DNA of 64,000 nt from Streptosporangium sp. NBC_01756 (GCF_035917975.1 NZ_CP109130.1:3658001-3722000); one strand, 5' to 3'; numbered from the stretch's first letter, positions 38,803-47,788 are shown. Made by a program: numbers and translations. Notes: generated by a model from the sequence alone, not told the origin.

Positions 38803-40688
38803 CTCTCGTCCCCCTCGCTGTCCGCCGGACGGTGAACGGTTCCCGGGGGCCGGTCCCGGAGGTCCGGGGCCGCGCCCGTGTCCCCGGCGGGGAGGGTGAG
38901 CGTGACGGGCGTACCGGGGAGCCCTTCCTGCCTCTCCCCCGCCGGTGACACGGCCCGGCGGTCCGCGGCTGGGATCTCACGCCGATGGTCCCGTACGGCC
39001 TGCGCGGCCGCACGGAGGGCGGCGGCGGCGCCTTCGGGCGGCTGGACGGCGTCGAGGAGGGCGGTGAAGCGGGTGGCCTCCGCGCCGAGGAGGGCGGCGA
39101 CGCGGGCCCGCAGGTCGGTGCGGGCCTTGATGGTGAGGGTACGGACGGCCTGGTCGCCGAAGACCGCCTCCAGGAGTTTCTGGCTCAGCACGCTGGTGCC
39201 TCCGGCGATGCCGACCTCGATGCCGGTCAGGCCTCCGGTGGAGGCGAACACCGCGAGCATGAGCAGCAGCCCCGCCCCGTTCAGGCCGTAGGAGGTGAGC
39301 CGGGCGGTGGTCCGCCGGTCGGCGCCCTCCTCGGCCACCAGGCCGAGCACGTATCCCTGCCAGCCCCGGACCGTCGCCTCCGCCTTCGCGGGCAGGCCGG
39401 CCGAGGCCCTGCCGAGGCGCCCGGTCGCCACCGCCCCGGTCCCCTCAAGCAGGGCGCGTCCCGACGGGTGCGACGACCACGACTCCAGCGCGCGTTCGGC
39501 GGCACCGTCGGCCGAGTCCCTGATCAGTGCCTCCACCCCGCTCTCCAGCGCCACCCGCAGCTCGTTCTCGGGCGCCGGCCGCCCGGTGAACAGCGCCACC
39601 AGACGATCCCTGACCCGGCCCACCCGGTTCTCCAGGGTGCGCATCAGATCGCCGGTCCCGATGAAGTCCTGCCAGCGGGCCAGCACCTCGCCCCGGAGCA
39701 GCGACCCGTCCAGCATGCCCTCGTCGAACGTGGCCAGTCCCCCGGCATAGGCGGCGTCCGTCATCGAACGGAGCTCGCCCGCCACGGCGTGCTGGCGGTC
39801 CACGGCGTCGGCGAGTGCGGGGACCCGGGTGGCGAGACTCTCCAGCGCGCCGGACAGGGTCTGGCGCACCACGTCGGCGCGGGCCTGGGAGTCGGCCGCG
39901 ATACCGGCCAGCCAGTCGGCGACGGGCGCGACCGCCGGGCGGGGCAGCCGGGCGTTCTCCTCGGGCAGCACCAGCTCGGGCACCTCGAACAGGCGGGTCC
40001 CGCCCAGGCCGTTGGCCTCCAGCAGCCGGGCCAGATCCCTCTTCACCACGCCCAGCGCCTCCGGCGGAACCCGCGACAGGATGACGGCCATGGCCGTGCT
40101 CCGCTCCCTGGCGACGCGCAGGAAGCCCCACGGCACCTCGTCCGCGTAACGGGCCGCGGTGGTGGTGAACAGCCAGAGGTCGGCGGCGGCCAGCAGCTGG
40201 GCGGCCAGTTCGCGGTTGGCGGTGACGACCGAGTCGATGTCCGGGGCGTCGAGGAGGGCGAGACCGGGCAGGAGAGCGGGGACGGTGACCACCCGGAGCG
40301 TGCCCGGCTCGCCACGGCCCTCCCCGGTGACCCGGGGAAGTCCGGGAAGGACGTGCTGGGCGGTGAACCATGCCTGGTCGGCCGGGTTGACGACCAGGGT
40401 GGGGGCCAGTGTGGTGGGCCGCAGCACACCGGGCTCGGAGACGTCGGCGCCGACCAGGGAGTTGACCAGGGTCGACTTGCCGGCTCCGGTGGAACCGCCG
40501 ACCACGGCCAGCAGCGGGGCGTCGATCGCGCTCAGGCGCGGGATCAGGTAGTCGTCGAGCTGGCCGGTCAGCTCGCGCAGCGCCCGGCGGTCACCGTCGA
40601 CGTCACCGGCCGCGAGCGGGAACAGAGCGAGATCAAGGTGGCTCCGTAGCTCTCGCAGTGCCCCAAGCAGACCATCGCTCCCGTTCAT
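38799..40688 (-). CDS. Dynamin family GTPase
   Basis: A 629-residue GTPase: P-loop G-G-S-T-G-A-G-K-S-T at 64-73, R-P-T-T (G2) near 95, L-L-D-A-P-D-I-D (G3) near 138-145; the G4 position reads L-S-R-V-P, lacking the N-K-x-D consensus, so base specificity may come from the partner. A helical middle domain is followed by a Gly-rich hydrophobic pair near 480-530 that could contact membrane, and a helical GED-like end. ATG 40688 has GGAAGGA. First gene of the two-GTPase operon. Bacterial dynamins remodel or repair membranes, including in sporulating actinomycetes (DynA/DynB); whether these are those orthologues is unproven. Confidence 0.88.
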   Translation of the reverse strand: MNGSDGLLGALRELRSHLDLALFPLAAGDVDGDRRALRELTGQLDDYLIPRLSAIDAPLLAVVGGSTGAGKSTLVNSLVGADVSEPGVLRPTTLAPTLVVNPADQAWFTAQHVLPGLPRVTGEGRGEPGTLRVVTVPALLPGLALLDAPDIDSVVTANRELAAQLLAAADLWLFTTTAARYADEVPWGFLRVARERSTAMAVILSRVPPEALGVVKRDLARLLEANGLGGTRLFEVPELVLPEENARLPRPAVAPVADWLAGIAADSQARADVVRQTLSGALESLATRVPALADAVDRQHAVAGELRSMTDAAYAGGLATFDEGMLDGSLLRGEVLARWQDFIGTGDLMRTLENRVGRVRDRLVALFTGRPAPENELRVALESGVEALIRDSADGAAERALESWSSHPSGRALLEGTGAVATGRLGRASAGLPAKAEATVRGWQGYVLGLVAEEGADRRTTARLTSYGLNGAGLLLMLAVFASTGGLTGIEVGIAGGTSVLSQKLLEAVFGDQAVRTLTIKARTDLRARVAALLGAEATRFTALLDAVQPPEGAAAALRAAAQAVRDHRREIPAADRRAVSPAGERQEGLPGTPVTLTLPAGDTGAAPDLRDRPPGTVHRPADSEGDER

Positions 40689-41059
40689 AGAGGCGATCCT
40701 TCCCGCAGGAAGTGCCCCTAGACGGGTACGCCCCATATTGATCGACGATCGTGGGCGATCGCCGCGGGCGGGCCCACCCGGGGGCTCATCGGGGGATGGT
40801 TCGCACCGTTGCCGCCGTGGCCGGGCCGGGCATGATTGTGCCCCACCGCTCGACCGGGTCACGGGGGCGAACTCGGTAGAGCGGTGAGGCCTTACCCCGG
40901 CGCCTCGCAGGAGGGTCATGCCGAACTCGTCTCCCCCGCAGCTGGAGGCGAGCCCTGACCCGTCCGCGCGATCGCGGGGTGATCTGGGGTCCTGCGCTGC
41001 CCATTCGAGCAATCGAAGCTCAGAATCAGGTCAGGTAAAGCTGAATATTAGCTGAAAGT
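40689..41059. other. Gene-free stretch, 371 bp
   Basis: Promoter side of the GTPase operon and 3' flank of the response regulator gene. Contains CGATCG-TGGG-CGATCG (40746-40761) and several GC-rich imperfect hairpins around 40840-40980. The plus strand there loosely recalls a c-di-AMP riboswitch but has no gene downstream. No coding frame supported. Confidence 0.5.
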
Positions 41060-41764
41060 TCAATCACTACGTGGTAGGCGCAGGACGTAGCCCACACCGC
41101 GGAGGGTGTGGATGAGCCGCGGTTCCGCCACGTCGACCTTCCGCCGGAGGTAGGAGACGTAGGACTCGACGACTCCGGCGTCACCCCCGAAATCGTAGTT
41201 CCAGACGTGATCCAGGATCTGCGCCTTGGACAGGACCCGGCCGGTGTTGACCATGAAATAGTGCAGCAGCTTGAACTCGGTGGGCGACAGCCGTACCGGC
41301 TTGCCCGAGCGCCACACCTGGTGCGCCTCCTCGTCCAGCTCCAGATCGCCGACCTGGAGACGGGAGGGGAGGTCGAGGTCCCCTCTCGTACGGCGGAGCA
41401 CCGCCCGGATCCGGGCGAGGACCTCCTCCAGGCTGAACGGCTTGGTCACGTAGTCGTCGGCCATCCGCAGACCCGTCACCTTGTCGTCGGTCCCGTCCCG
41501 CGCGGTCAGGAAGACCACCGGTATCTGCCCGCCGACCTCCCGCAACCGCCCCGCGACCGTGAATCCGTCCATGTCGGGCAACATCACGTCCAGCACGACG
41601 AGATCCGGGCGGACCCGCTGCGCGAAGTGCACAGCCTCCCGGCCGTCCGCGGCAGTCACCACCTCGAACCCGGACCTACGCAGGCTGGCCGAGAGCAACT
41701 CGCGGATGTTCGGCTCGTCGTCCACGACCAGCAACCTGGCCTCGACTCTCTCCGGCACATTCAC
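41060..41764 (-). CDS. Orphan OmpR-family response regulator
   Basis: A 234-residue regulator: acidic residues Asp15-Asp16, phospho-acceptor Asp59 in V-L-D-V-M-L-P-D-M-D-G, then F-L-T-A-R-D and T-K-P-F, with a winged helix (L-S-P-T-E-F-K-L-L, S-Y-L-R-R-K-V, L-R-G-V-G-Y-V). One residue is missing before the switch (G-L-R-M-A-D-D-Y versus the usual G-L-x-x-G-x-D-D-Y), which may alter signalling. No kinase gene adjoins it. It is paralogous to the regulator at 49171, and its promoter carries an exact 14-bp half of the palindrome in the 45.7-kb efflux promoter. Confidence 0.93.
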   Translation of the reverse strand: MNVPERVEARLLVVDDEPNIRELLSASLRRSGFEVVTAADGREAVHFAQRVRPDLVVLDVMLPDMDGFTVAGRLREVGGQIPVVFLTARDGTDDKVTGLRMADDYVTKPFSLEEVLARIRAVLRRTRGDLDLPSRLQVGDLELDEEAHQVWRSGKPVRLSPTEFKLLHYFMVNTGRVLSKAQILDHVWNYDFGGDAGVVESYVSYLRRKVDVAEPRLIHTLRGVGYVLRLPRSD

Positions 41765-41803
41765 GAGGCTCGCTCACCCCGCTGGGGCACAGCTCAGCTC
41801 AGG

Positions 41804-41831
41804 CTGAACGTTTCCTGGGAAAACGTTTCCC
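41804..41831. promoter_or_regulatory. Response-regulator-type site upstream of orphan regulator
   Basis: CTGAACGTTTCCTG (41804-41817) is exactly the complement of 45769-45782 in the efflux promoter. AACGTTTCC repeats at 41822-41830, and GGGAAA-N3-TTTCCC spans 41817-41831. It lies 40-67 bp upstream of the start: likely autoregulation. Confidence 0.65.
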
Positions 41832-41883
41832 GGTAAACAAGCCGTCGCCGAGCCCGGGCGGACGCCTCGCGGAGACCGGACCG

Positions 41884-42498
41884 TCACCGGCGGCCGCCGC
41901 CCTGGCTGATCGCGGTGGCGGTGATCGACCCGTCCTCGGCCTTGGCCCCCTGGACGACCACGGTGCCACCGGGCTTGAGGTCGGAGACCTTGCCGTCCTT
42001 CGTGACCCGCACCGCCGTCTCGCCACTGGTGTTCACGGTGACGACGGACCCGTCCATGGTCGTGACATAGAGCTTCGTGCCGTCGACCTTCTGCACCGTG
42101 CCGACGGCGCCCCCGCCCTGGCCGCCCGGTCCGCCCTGACCTCCCGGTCCGCCCTGCTGCCCGCCGCCGAATCCGCCGCCGTATCCACCGCCGCCCTGCC
42201 GTCCGCCGCCGTACCCGCCCGCGCCCTGCGGCCCACCGCCGTACCCGCCGGCGCCCGGTCCCTGGCGCATGGCGGCGCCCGGCGCTCCGGAGGGTCCTCC
42301 GGTGCCGCCCATCGCCTTCTGCGCCTGGATACCCGCGATCACTCCGACGACGAGGATCACCCCGGCGCCGAGCCCCAAGGTGAGCCTGGAGAGCCCGCGC
42401 CTCGGCCGGATCACCAGCTCGCTGTCCAGATCACCCCGGAAGGGAGAACTCTCCAGCACGTCCTCGGCCGGAGCCGTCTCATCCGCGTTGCCGCCCAT
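41884..42498 (-). CDS. Gly-rich membrane-anchored DUF5666-like protein
   Basis: A 204-residue protein: acidic cytosolic N-terminus, one helix (about 41-58), a Gly/Tyr/Gln-rich repeat region (about 70-130: G-G-Y-G-G-G, G-G-P-G-G-Q repeats), and an extracytosolic beta domain (V-Q-K-V-D-G-T-K-L-Y-V, V-T-V-N, L-K-P-G-G-T-V-V-V-Q-G, I-T-A-T-A-I) of the DUF5666 type. AAGGAGA precedes ATG 42498. Last gene of the MacAB-like operon, 28 bp after the permease; may line or cap the efflux path (inference). Confidence 0.82.
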   Translation of the reverse strand: MGGNADETAPAEDVLESSPFRGDLDSELVIRPRRGLSRLTLGLGAGVILVVGVIAGIQAQKAMGGTGGPSGAPGAAMRQGPGAGGYGGGPQGAGGYGGGRQGGGGYGGGFGGGQQGGPGGQGGPGGQGGGAVGTVQKVDGTKLYVTTMDGSVVTVNTSGETAVRVTKDGKVSDLKPGGTVVVQGAKAEDGSITATAISQGGGRR

Positions 42499-42526
42499 GT
42501 CTGTCTCCTTGCGTAAGCCGTACGGG

Positions 42527-43780
42527 TCACTCGTGACGCAGTGCCTGGATGGGACGGAGCCTGGCCGCCCGGTTCGCGGGGTAGCCCCCGAAGAACAGTC
42601 CGATGCCGACACAGACACCGAGAGCCAGCACGATCGAGGACGGCACGATCACGGGCTCGATGCCCGCGACCGTGAACCGGCTGCCGATGAACGCGATCGC
42701 CACACCCGACAGCCCACCCACCAGGCTCAGCACCGTCGCCTCCAGCAGGAACTGGCCGAGGATCGCGCTCCTGGGCGCGCCGATGGCCTTCCTGATGCCG
42801 ATCTCCCTGGTCCGCTCGGTGACGGTGACCAGCATGATGTTGGTGATGCCGATGCCGCCGACCAGCAGGGAGATGGCGGCGACCGCGCCGAGCAGGGCGG
42901 TGAAGATGCCGACGGTCGAACTGACGGTCTCCTGCAGGGTGGCCTGGTTCAGGATGCGGTAGTCGGCGGTGGCCGTGGGGGTGATGTCGTGGCGCTGGTT
43001 GAGGATGTCCGTCACCTCGGCCTGCGCCGTCTCCGTCGTGTCGGCACCGGTCGCCTGCACGATGATCGAGCTGAGCGAACCGAACCCGGTCAGGCTCTGC
43101 TGCACGGCGGGCAGCGGCACGATCGCGACGTCGTCGGCGTCCTGCATCCCGGAGGAACCCACCTCCTTGAGCACCCCGACCACCGTGAACGGCACCCCGG
43201 ACACGCTGATCTGCTTGCCGACGGGGTTCACCGTGCCGAACAGCTCCTCGGCCACGGTCCGCCCGATCACCATGACCTTCCGGGCGGCGATCACATCGTC
43301 GTTGACGAAGTAGGCGCCGCTCTCGACCGGCTTGTTCGTGGCCTCGAAGTAGCTCGGATAGGTGCCGACGAACTGGGCGATCGTGTGACTCGCCCCCTCG
43401 TGGACGGCGGCGGCCGAGGACGCGGTCACCACCGGGGAGACGCTCCTGATCGACGGGGCCTGCCCGCGGTCGGCCAGTGCCTTGGCGTCGTCCAGCGTGA
43501 GCTGCTTGGCCTGGGTGCGCGGCCCGCCACCCTGGCCACCTCCACCACCACCTCCACCACCGCCGAAGCCGCCGCCGGAGAAGGAGGCGGAGACGGTGAG
43601 GGTGTTGGAGCCGAGGCGCTGGATGCTCTGCTGGATGCTCTGCGAGGCACCCTCGCCGAAGGAGACCAGCAGGATCACCGCGGCCACCCCGATGAGGATG
43701 CCGAGCGTGGTCAGGAAGCTGCGCAGCTTGTTGGCCGCCAGTCCCCGGAGCGCGAACCGGAGGATCTCGAACCAGCTCAC
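42527..43780 (-). CDS. MacB-like ABC transporter permease
   Basis: A 417-residue FtsX/MacB-type permease: helix 1 near 20-42, a large extracytosolic MacB_PCD-like domain, and three helices near 290-312, 340-360 and 375-395. E-R-T-R-E-I-G-I-R-K-A-I-G-A is the coupling-helix signature. A Gly-rich insertion (G-G-G-F plus ten Gly) lies near 70-85 of the outer domain. Together with the ATPase upstream (ATGA overlap) and the adaptor it forms a mechanotransmission-type exporter for peptides, lipids or antibiotics. Confidence 0.94.
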   Translation of the reverse strand: MSWFEILRFALRGLAANKLRSFLTTLGILIGVAAVILLVSFGEGASQSIQQSIQRLGSNTLTVSASFSGGGFGGGGGGGGGGQGGGPRTQAKQLTLDDAKALADRGQAPSIRSVSPVVTASSAAAVHEGASHTIAQFVGTYPSYFEATNKPVESGAYFVNDDVIAARKVMVIGRTVAEELFGTVNPVGKQISVSGVPFTVVGVLKEVGSSGMQDADDVAIVPLPAVQQSLTGFGSLSSIIVQATGADTTETAQAEVTDILNQRHDITPTATADYRILNQATLQETVSSTVGIFTALLGAVAAISLLVGGIGITNIMLVTVTERTREIGIRKAIGAPRSAILGQFLLEATVLSLVGGLSGVAIAFIGSRFTVAGIEPVIVPSSIVLALGVCVGIGLFFGGYPANRAARLRPIQALRHE

Positions 43781-44514
43781 GCGGGGACCTCCGGCATGCG
43801 CATACGGGGCGGGGGGCCGTCGACGGGCGCCTGGCGGCGGTCCTCGACGATCTGGCCGTCCACCAGGCGGATGACCCGCTTGGCATGCATGGCCACGTCG
43901 TCCTCATGGGTGATGATCACGATTGTCCGGCCCGAGCTGCTCAGCCGGTCGAAGATCTCCAGCACGTCCCCGGTGGACTTGGTGTCGAGGTTTCCCGTCG
44001 GCTCGTCGGCGAGCAGGAGGGCGGGCGAGGTGACCAGCGCCCTGGCCACGGCCACCCGCTGCTGCTGGCCGCCGGAGAGCTCGTTCGGCTCGTGGCGGAC
44101 CCGATCGGCCAGGCCGACCTGATCCAGGGCCGCCAGGGCGCGGGTGCGCCGCTCCGCCGCGCCGACCCCGCCGTACGCCATGGGCAGCTCGACGTTGGCG
44201 AGCGCGGTCATCCGGGGGATCAGGTTGAACGACTGGAACACGAAACCGATCTTCCGGTTGCGCAGGATGGCGAGCTGGTGCTCGTCCAGCGATCCGACAT
44301 CGGTGCCGTCGATGAGGTAGCGGCCGGAGGAGGGCACGTCCAGGCAGCCGAGGATGTTCATGAACGTGGACTTGCCGGAGCCGGATGCGCCCATGACGGC
44401 CACGTAGTCGCCCCGCTCGACGGTGAGGGACACCCCCCGCAGCGCACGGACCTGGGCGTCGCCCTCGCCGTAGACCTTCGAGAGGTCCTGGACGGACAGG
44501 ACCGGCGCGGTCAT
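43777..44514 (-). CDS. MacB/LolD-type ABC transporter ATP-binding protein
   Basis: A 245-residue ATPase: Walker A G-A-S-G-S-G-K-S-T near residue 42, Q-loop F-Q-S-F-N-L-I-P, signature L-S-G-G-Q-Q-Q-R, Walker B A-L-L-L-A-D-E-P-T, D-loop G-N-L-D, H-loop T-H-E. All key residues are present. A short Pro-rich C-terminal tail follows. Overlaps the adaptor upstream and the permease downstream by ATGA, so all three are made together. Confidence 0.96.
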   Translation of the reverse strand: MTAPVLSVQDLSKVYGEGDAQVRALRGVSLTVERGDYVAVMGASGSGKSTFMNILGCLDVPSSGRYLIDGTDVGSLDEHQLAILRNRKIGFVFQSFNLIPRMTALANVELPMAYGGVGAAERRTRALAALDQVGLADRVRHEPNELSGGQQQRVAVARALVTSPALLLADEPTGNLDTKSTGDVLEIFDRLSSSGRTIVIITHEDDVAMHAKRVIRLVDGQIVEDRRQAPVDGPPPRMRMPEVPA

Positions 44515-45677
44515 CTGCCACCCCCGCCGAAGCCGCCGCCGCCACCGCCGCGGACGCCACCCCCGCCGCCACCGAGGCCGCCGCCGAGGCCGGGGAAACC
44601 GCCCTGCTGGGTGGTGCCGGTGGTCGCCGGGCGGACGATCTGGTCGCTCTCGCCGAGCCCCGACTTGATCTCGGTGAGCGTGTCGCCCTTGATGCCGACC
44701 TCGACCTGGACGGGCACCTGCGTGCCGTTCCGCAGGACGATCACGGTGCTCCGGCCGCCCGCGGTGGAGACCACCGCGGAGGGGACCGCGAGCACGTTCT
44801 CGGCCTGGTCGATGATCACCTCGACCGTGGCCGTCTGGCCGAGCCGTACCTCGGCCGGTGTCTTGGTGAAGGAGATCGTCACCGGATACTGGACCACGTT
44901 GTTGCTGGTGGCGGCGGTCGGCTGGATCTGGGTGACCTCGCCGGTCGCGGTGACTCCGGTCAGCGCGTCGAACCGGATCGAGGCCGTCTGCCCGACCTTG
45001 AGCCTGGTGACGTCGGACTCGGTGAAGTTGCCGACGAGCTGGAGCTTTCCGGTGTCGGCGATGTCGACGAAGCCGGTCGAGCTCTTGGCCGTGGAGCCGC
45101 TCGCCTGCGCGCCGGAGCCACCTGAACCGCCGGAGCCGCCGGACGACGCGGCCGTGGCGGAGCCGGACGCGCCGGAGGAACCCCCGACCGTGCCGTTGAC
45201 GGCGGTGACCGTACCGGCGAACGGGGCCTTGATGACCGTGCCCGCCACGGTGCGCTGGGCCGCCCGGTAGGTGTTCCGCGCGGTGACGTACTGGGCATAG
45301 GAGGCGGCGGTGGAGGTGTCGTCGTCGGCGGTGTCGAGGGCCGCGGCGGCGGCGTCGAGACTCTCCCGGGCGGACGTGTCGTCCAGCCGGGCGAGGACCT
45401 GCCCCTTGGTGACCTTCTCCCCGGCCTTGACGTAGATCTTCTCCACCGTGCCACTCGACCCGAAGGCGAGGGAGCGCTCCTGTGCGCTCGCCACCGTTCC
45501 GGAGGCGGACACCGAGGCGACGACTGTGCCACGGGTCGCCGACACCGTCCGCGCCGAGGTCTGGGCGGAGGAGACTCCTCCGCCCAGAGAGGAGTAGGCG
45601 ATCCCCGCGCCGCCCAGCAACAGGACCGCGAGAGCCCCGTTAACGATCAGCGCTCTGCGCTTGGTCGACAGCTTCAC
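44511..45677 (-). CDS. Efflux adaptor (HlyD/MFP family)
   Basis: A 388-residue membrane-fusion-type adaptor: N-terminal helix (about 8-28), lipoyl-like half (S-G-T-V-E-K-I-Y-V-K-A-G-E-K-V), a short helical arm broken by a Gly/Ser-rich insert (about 165-195), second lipoyl half, beta-barrel, and a Gly-rich C-terminus (about 355-388, over half Gly). GTG 45677 is the likely start, with no strong ribosome site. First gene of the operon; its promoter is shared with the divergent second adaptor. In Gram-positives such adaptors collect substrate outside the membrane for MacB-type pumps. Confidence 0.9.
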   Translation of the reverse strand: MKLSTKRRALIVNGALAVLLLGGAGIAYSSLGGGVSSAQTSARTVSATRGTVVASVSASGTVASAQERSLAFGSSGTVEKIYVKAGEKVTKGQVLARLDDTSARESLDAAAAALDTADDDTSTAASYAQYVTARNTYRAAQRTVAGTVIKAPFAGTVTAVNGTVGGSSGASGSATAASSGGSGGSGGSGAQASGSTAKSSTGFVDIADTGKLQLVGNFTESDVTRLKVGQTASIRFDALTGVTATGEVTQIQPTAATSNNVVQYPVTISFTKTPAEVRLGQTATVEVIIDQAENVLAVPSAVVSTAGGRSTVIVLRNGTQVPVQVEVGIKGDTLTEIKSGLGESDQIVRPATTGTTQQGGFPGLGGGLGGGGGGVRGGGGGGFGGGGR

Positions 45678-45724
45678 AGCGTCGTACTTTGACGCATTTT
45701 CCTGAGTCGTACCACTGGCTTCGG

Positions 45725-45782
45725 CTGAATGTTTCCTGCGGACTTCAAACCTGATCCGGCAAAATCCGCAGGAAACGTTCAG
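45725..45782. promoter_or_regulatory. 18-bp inverted repeat in divergent efflux promoter
   Basis: Arms 45725-45742 and 45765-45782 match at 17 of 18 positions with a 22-bp spacer. Each half contains CAGGAAAC-G/A-TTCAG; the right half is identical over 14 bp to the site at 41804-41817. It lies 48 bp from the minus-strand and 46 bp from the plus-strand adaptor start. Likely bound by the orphan regulator at 41060. Confidence 0.7.
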
Positions 45783-45827
45783 GTATTTGTGAGGGGAGAG
45801 TGAATCGGGCAGGCCAGGATGTCTGCC

Positions 45828-47624
45828 ATGAGACCGACCAATCTCCCCAAGCCGCTGCGGACGGGAGGACTGGCACTGGCCGCCCTCGTCCTGGTGGGCG
45901 CGGGCGTCCTCTACACACTTGACGACGGCCCGTCCTCGGCACCCCGGGTGGAGCTCGCCTCCGCCAAGCGGGGAACGGTGACCGCCCAGGTGTCCGCGGC
46001 GGGTAACACGGTGGACGACGGCACCCGTGAGCTCGCCTTCGGCGGATCGGGCACGGTCACGAAGGTCTACGTCCGGGCCGGGGAGAAGGTCGAAAAGGGC
46101 GACGTGCTGGCCAGGATCGGCTCCGCGCCCGCACGCGAGCGCCATGCCGAGGCCGTGGCCCGGCTGTCTGCGGCCCAGGAGGCGCTGGACGGAGCCGAGA
46201 CCGCGGCGACGGCACAGCCCCAGAGCCAGACTCAGGCACAGCCCCAGACACCGAACCAGACGCAGACGCAGACACAGACACAAACGAAGGCGCAGACGCA
46301 GACGCCGACCCGGAGCCGGACGTCGAACGACTCCGCCCGGCAGGCGGCCTGCGAACCCACGGCACGCCCCACCGGCATGCCCAGCCCGAACGGCACGTCC
46401 GGCCCGACGGGGACGGCCCGCCCGACGGGGACCCCCGGTCCGGTCCTCCCCTCCACACCGGCCGGATCGGAGCGGCCGGTGGCGGTGGTCCCGGCCGCCT
46501 ACTCCCCGCCGTCGATACGGACGCCGGCACCGACGCCCACGCCGGTACCGACGCCCACCGGCGGTTCTCCCGAACCCGCGCCGACGGTGACCGTCACGGT
46601 CACCGCGGCCCCCACGGTCACCGTGACGGCCACGGCCACGGTCACCGTGACCGCCACGCCGAGCGCAAGCCGCCCGCCCACGAGCGCGGAACCCACCAGG
46701 CCAGGCCCGGCTCCCAGCCTGTCGACCCAGCCGAGCGCGCACCCCGCACCCACCTCGTCGGCCAGGCCCACGTCCACCGCGAAACCCCACACGACCTCGA
46801 AGCCTCGCCCGACCTCGAAGCCGACCGTCGGCCGGACTCCCGAGCCGCAGTCCACCGCCTGCCCGGGGCAGAGCTCCGACCAGCGTTCCGCGCAGACCGG
46901 CGGCACCGGCCGGACGGACACCGGCGGCACCGGCGGCACCGGCCGGATGGAGACCGGCGCCGGCGGGCAGCGGACGCTCAGCGTCGAGCAGGCCGAGGCT
47001 GACGTGAAGCGGGCGGAGGCCGAGCTGACGGATGCCAAGGAGGAGCTGGCGGGTGTGCGGATCGTCGCTCCGGCCGACGGGACCGTCCTGTCGGTGGCCG
47101 GGGCGGTCGGTGACAGCGTGGGCACCGACGCGTTCGTCACTCTCGGAGATCTCGACGAACTCCAGGTGGAGGCGCTGGTCACCGAGTCGGACGTGGGCAG
47201 GCTGAAGCTGGGACAGCCGGCGGCGATCACGCTGGCCACCCGGGAGGGCAAGAAGTACACCGGTACGGTGACCGGCGTCGCCCCCACGGCGACCGCCACC
47301 GGGCAGTTGGTGAGATACGGGGTCACGATCGCGTTCGACAAGGCTCCGGCAGACCTGCTGGTCGGCCAGACCGCCACCGTCAGCGTGACGGTGGCGGAGT
47401 CGGAGCAGGCGCTCTACCTCCCGGCCCAGGCTGTACGGTCCGCGACCGGCGGGGCCTCCACGGTCACCGTTCAGGGCGGCGCCGAACGCACCGTGAAGAC
47501 CGGGGTCCGCAGCGACCAGTACGTCGAGATCCTCTCGGGTCTCGGGGAGAACGACCGGGTGGTGCTCCCCGGCGGCACCGCCACCGGCGGGTTCCCCGAC
47601 AGCAGTTGGCCCGGAGGCTCCTGA
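45828..47624 (+). CDS. Efflux adaptor with very large Pro/Thr-rich insert
   Basis: A 598-residue HlyD/MFP-like adaptor: membrane anchor (about 12-30), first lipoyl half (G-S-G-T-V-T-K-V-Y-V-R-A-G-E-K-V), then about 270 residues of low complexity in place of most of the helical hairpin (runs of Q-T, T-P-T-P, T-V-T-V-T-A, Pro/Thr/Ser/Arg), then helix (V-E-Q-A-E-A-D-V-K-R-A-E-A-E-L), second lipoyl half, barrel and C-terminal domain. ATG 45828 is preferred, 45819 possible. No transporter follows in this direction; it may serve the divergent pump. Two cysteines flank the insert. Confidence 0.85.
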   Translation: MRPTNLPKPLRTGGLALAALVLVGAGVLYTLDDGPSSAPRVELASAKRGTVTAQVSAAGNTVDDGTRELAFGGSGTVTKVYVRAGEKVEKGDVLARIGSAPARERHAEAVARLSAAQEALDGAETAATAQPQSQTQAQPQTPNQTQTQTQTQTKAQTQTPTRSRTSNDSARQAACEPTARPTGMPSPNGTSGPTGTARPTGTPGPVLPSTPAGSERPVAVVPAAYSPPSIRTPAPTPTPVPTPTGGSPEPAPTVTVTVTAAPTVTVTATATVTVTATPSASRPPTSAEPTRPGPAPSLSTQPSAHPAPTSSARPTSTAKPHTTSKPRPTSKPTVGRTPEPQSTACPGQSSDQRSAQTGGTGRTDTGGTGGTGRMETGAGGQRTLSVEQAEADVKRAEAELTDAKEELAGVRIVAPADGTVLSVAGAVGDSVGTDAFVTLGDLDELQVEALVTESDVGRLKLGQPAAITLATREGKKYTGTVTGVAPTATATGQLVRYGVTIAFDKAPADLLVGQTATVSVTVAESEQALYLPAQAVRSATGGASTVTVQGGAERTVKTGVRSDQYVEILSGLGENDRVVLPGGTATGGFPDSSWPGGS

Positions 47625-47627
47625 GCC

Positions 47628-47665
47628 GGCTGGTCCACGCTGCCTCGGGACAGCGTGGACCAGCC
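47628..47665 (+). terminator. Strong intrinsic terminator after the second adaptor gene
   Basis: Perfect 15-bp stem (47628-47642 with 47651-47665, 8-nt loop) 3 bp after the stop. It may also serve the convergent kinase gene ending at 47789. Confidence 0.88.
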
Positions 47666-47788
47666 GTCACCGGCGGCCCGAAGTCGTTCGAGCAGGACGG
47701 GCGGGCCGTCACCCGTGGCCGACAGACGCCGGACGGCGCAGACCGACCGCCATCCGTCGGGACCGACGGATCGGCTGAGGGGCCACGG

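Noticed and set aside
40840..40990. Plus-strand sequence loosely like an actinobacterial c-di-AMP (ydaO) riboswitch (GGGGGCGAA..., CCGAACTCGTC...)
   Set aside because: The core is broken by extra bases, and no plus-strand gene follows; both flanking genes are on the minus strand.
45678..46790. Long minus-strand extension of the first efflux adaptor
   Set aside because: It is antisense to the second adaptor and crosses the shared promoter.
46200..46800. Repetitive DNA that might be taken for a CRISPR or satellite array
   Set aside because: It is in-frame coding for Q-T, T-P and T-V repeats of the adaptor; no direct-repeat/spacer layout exists.
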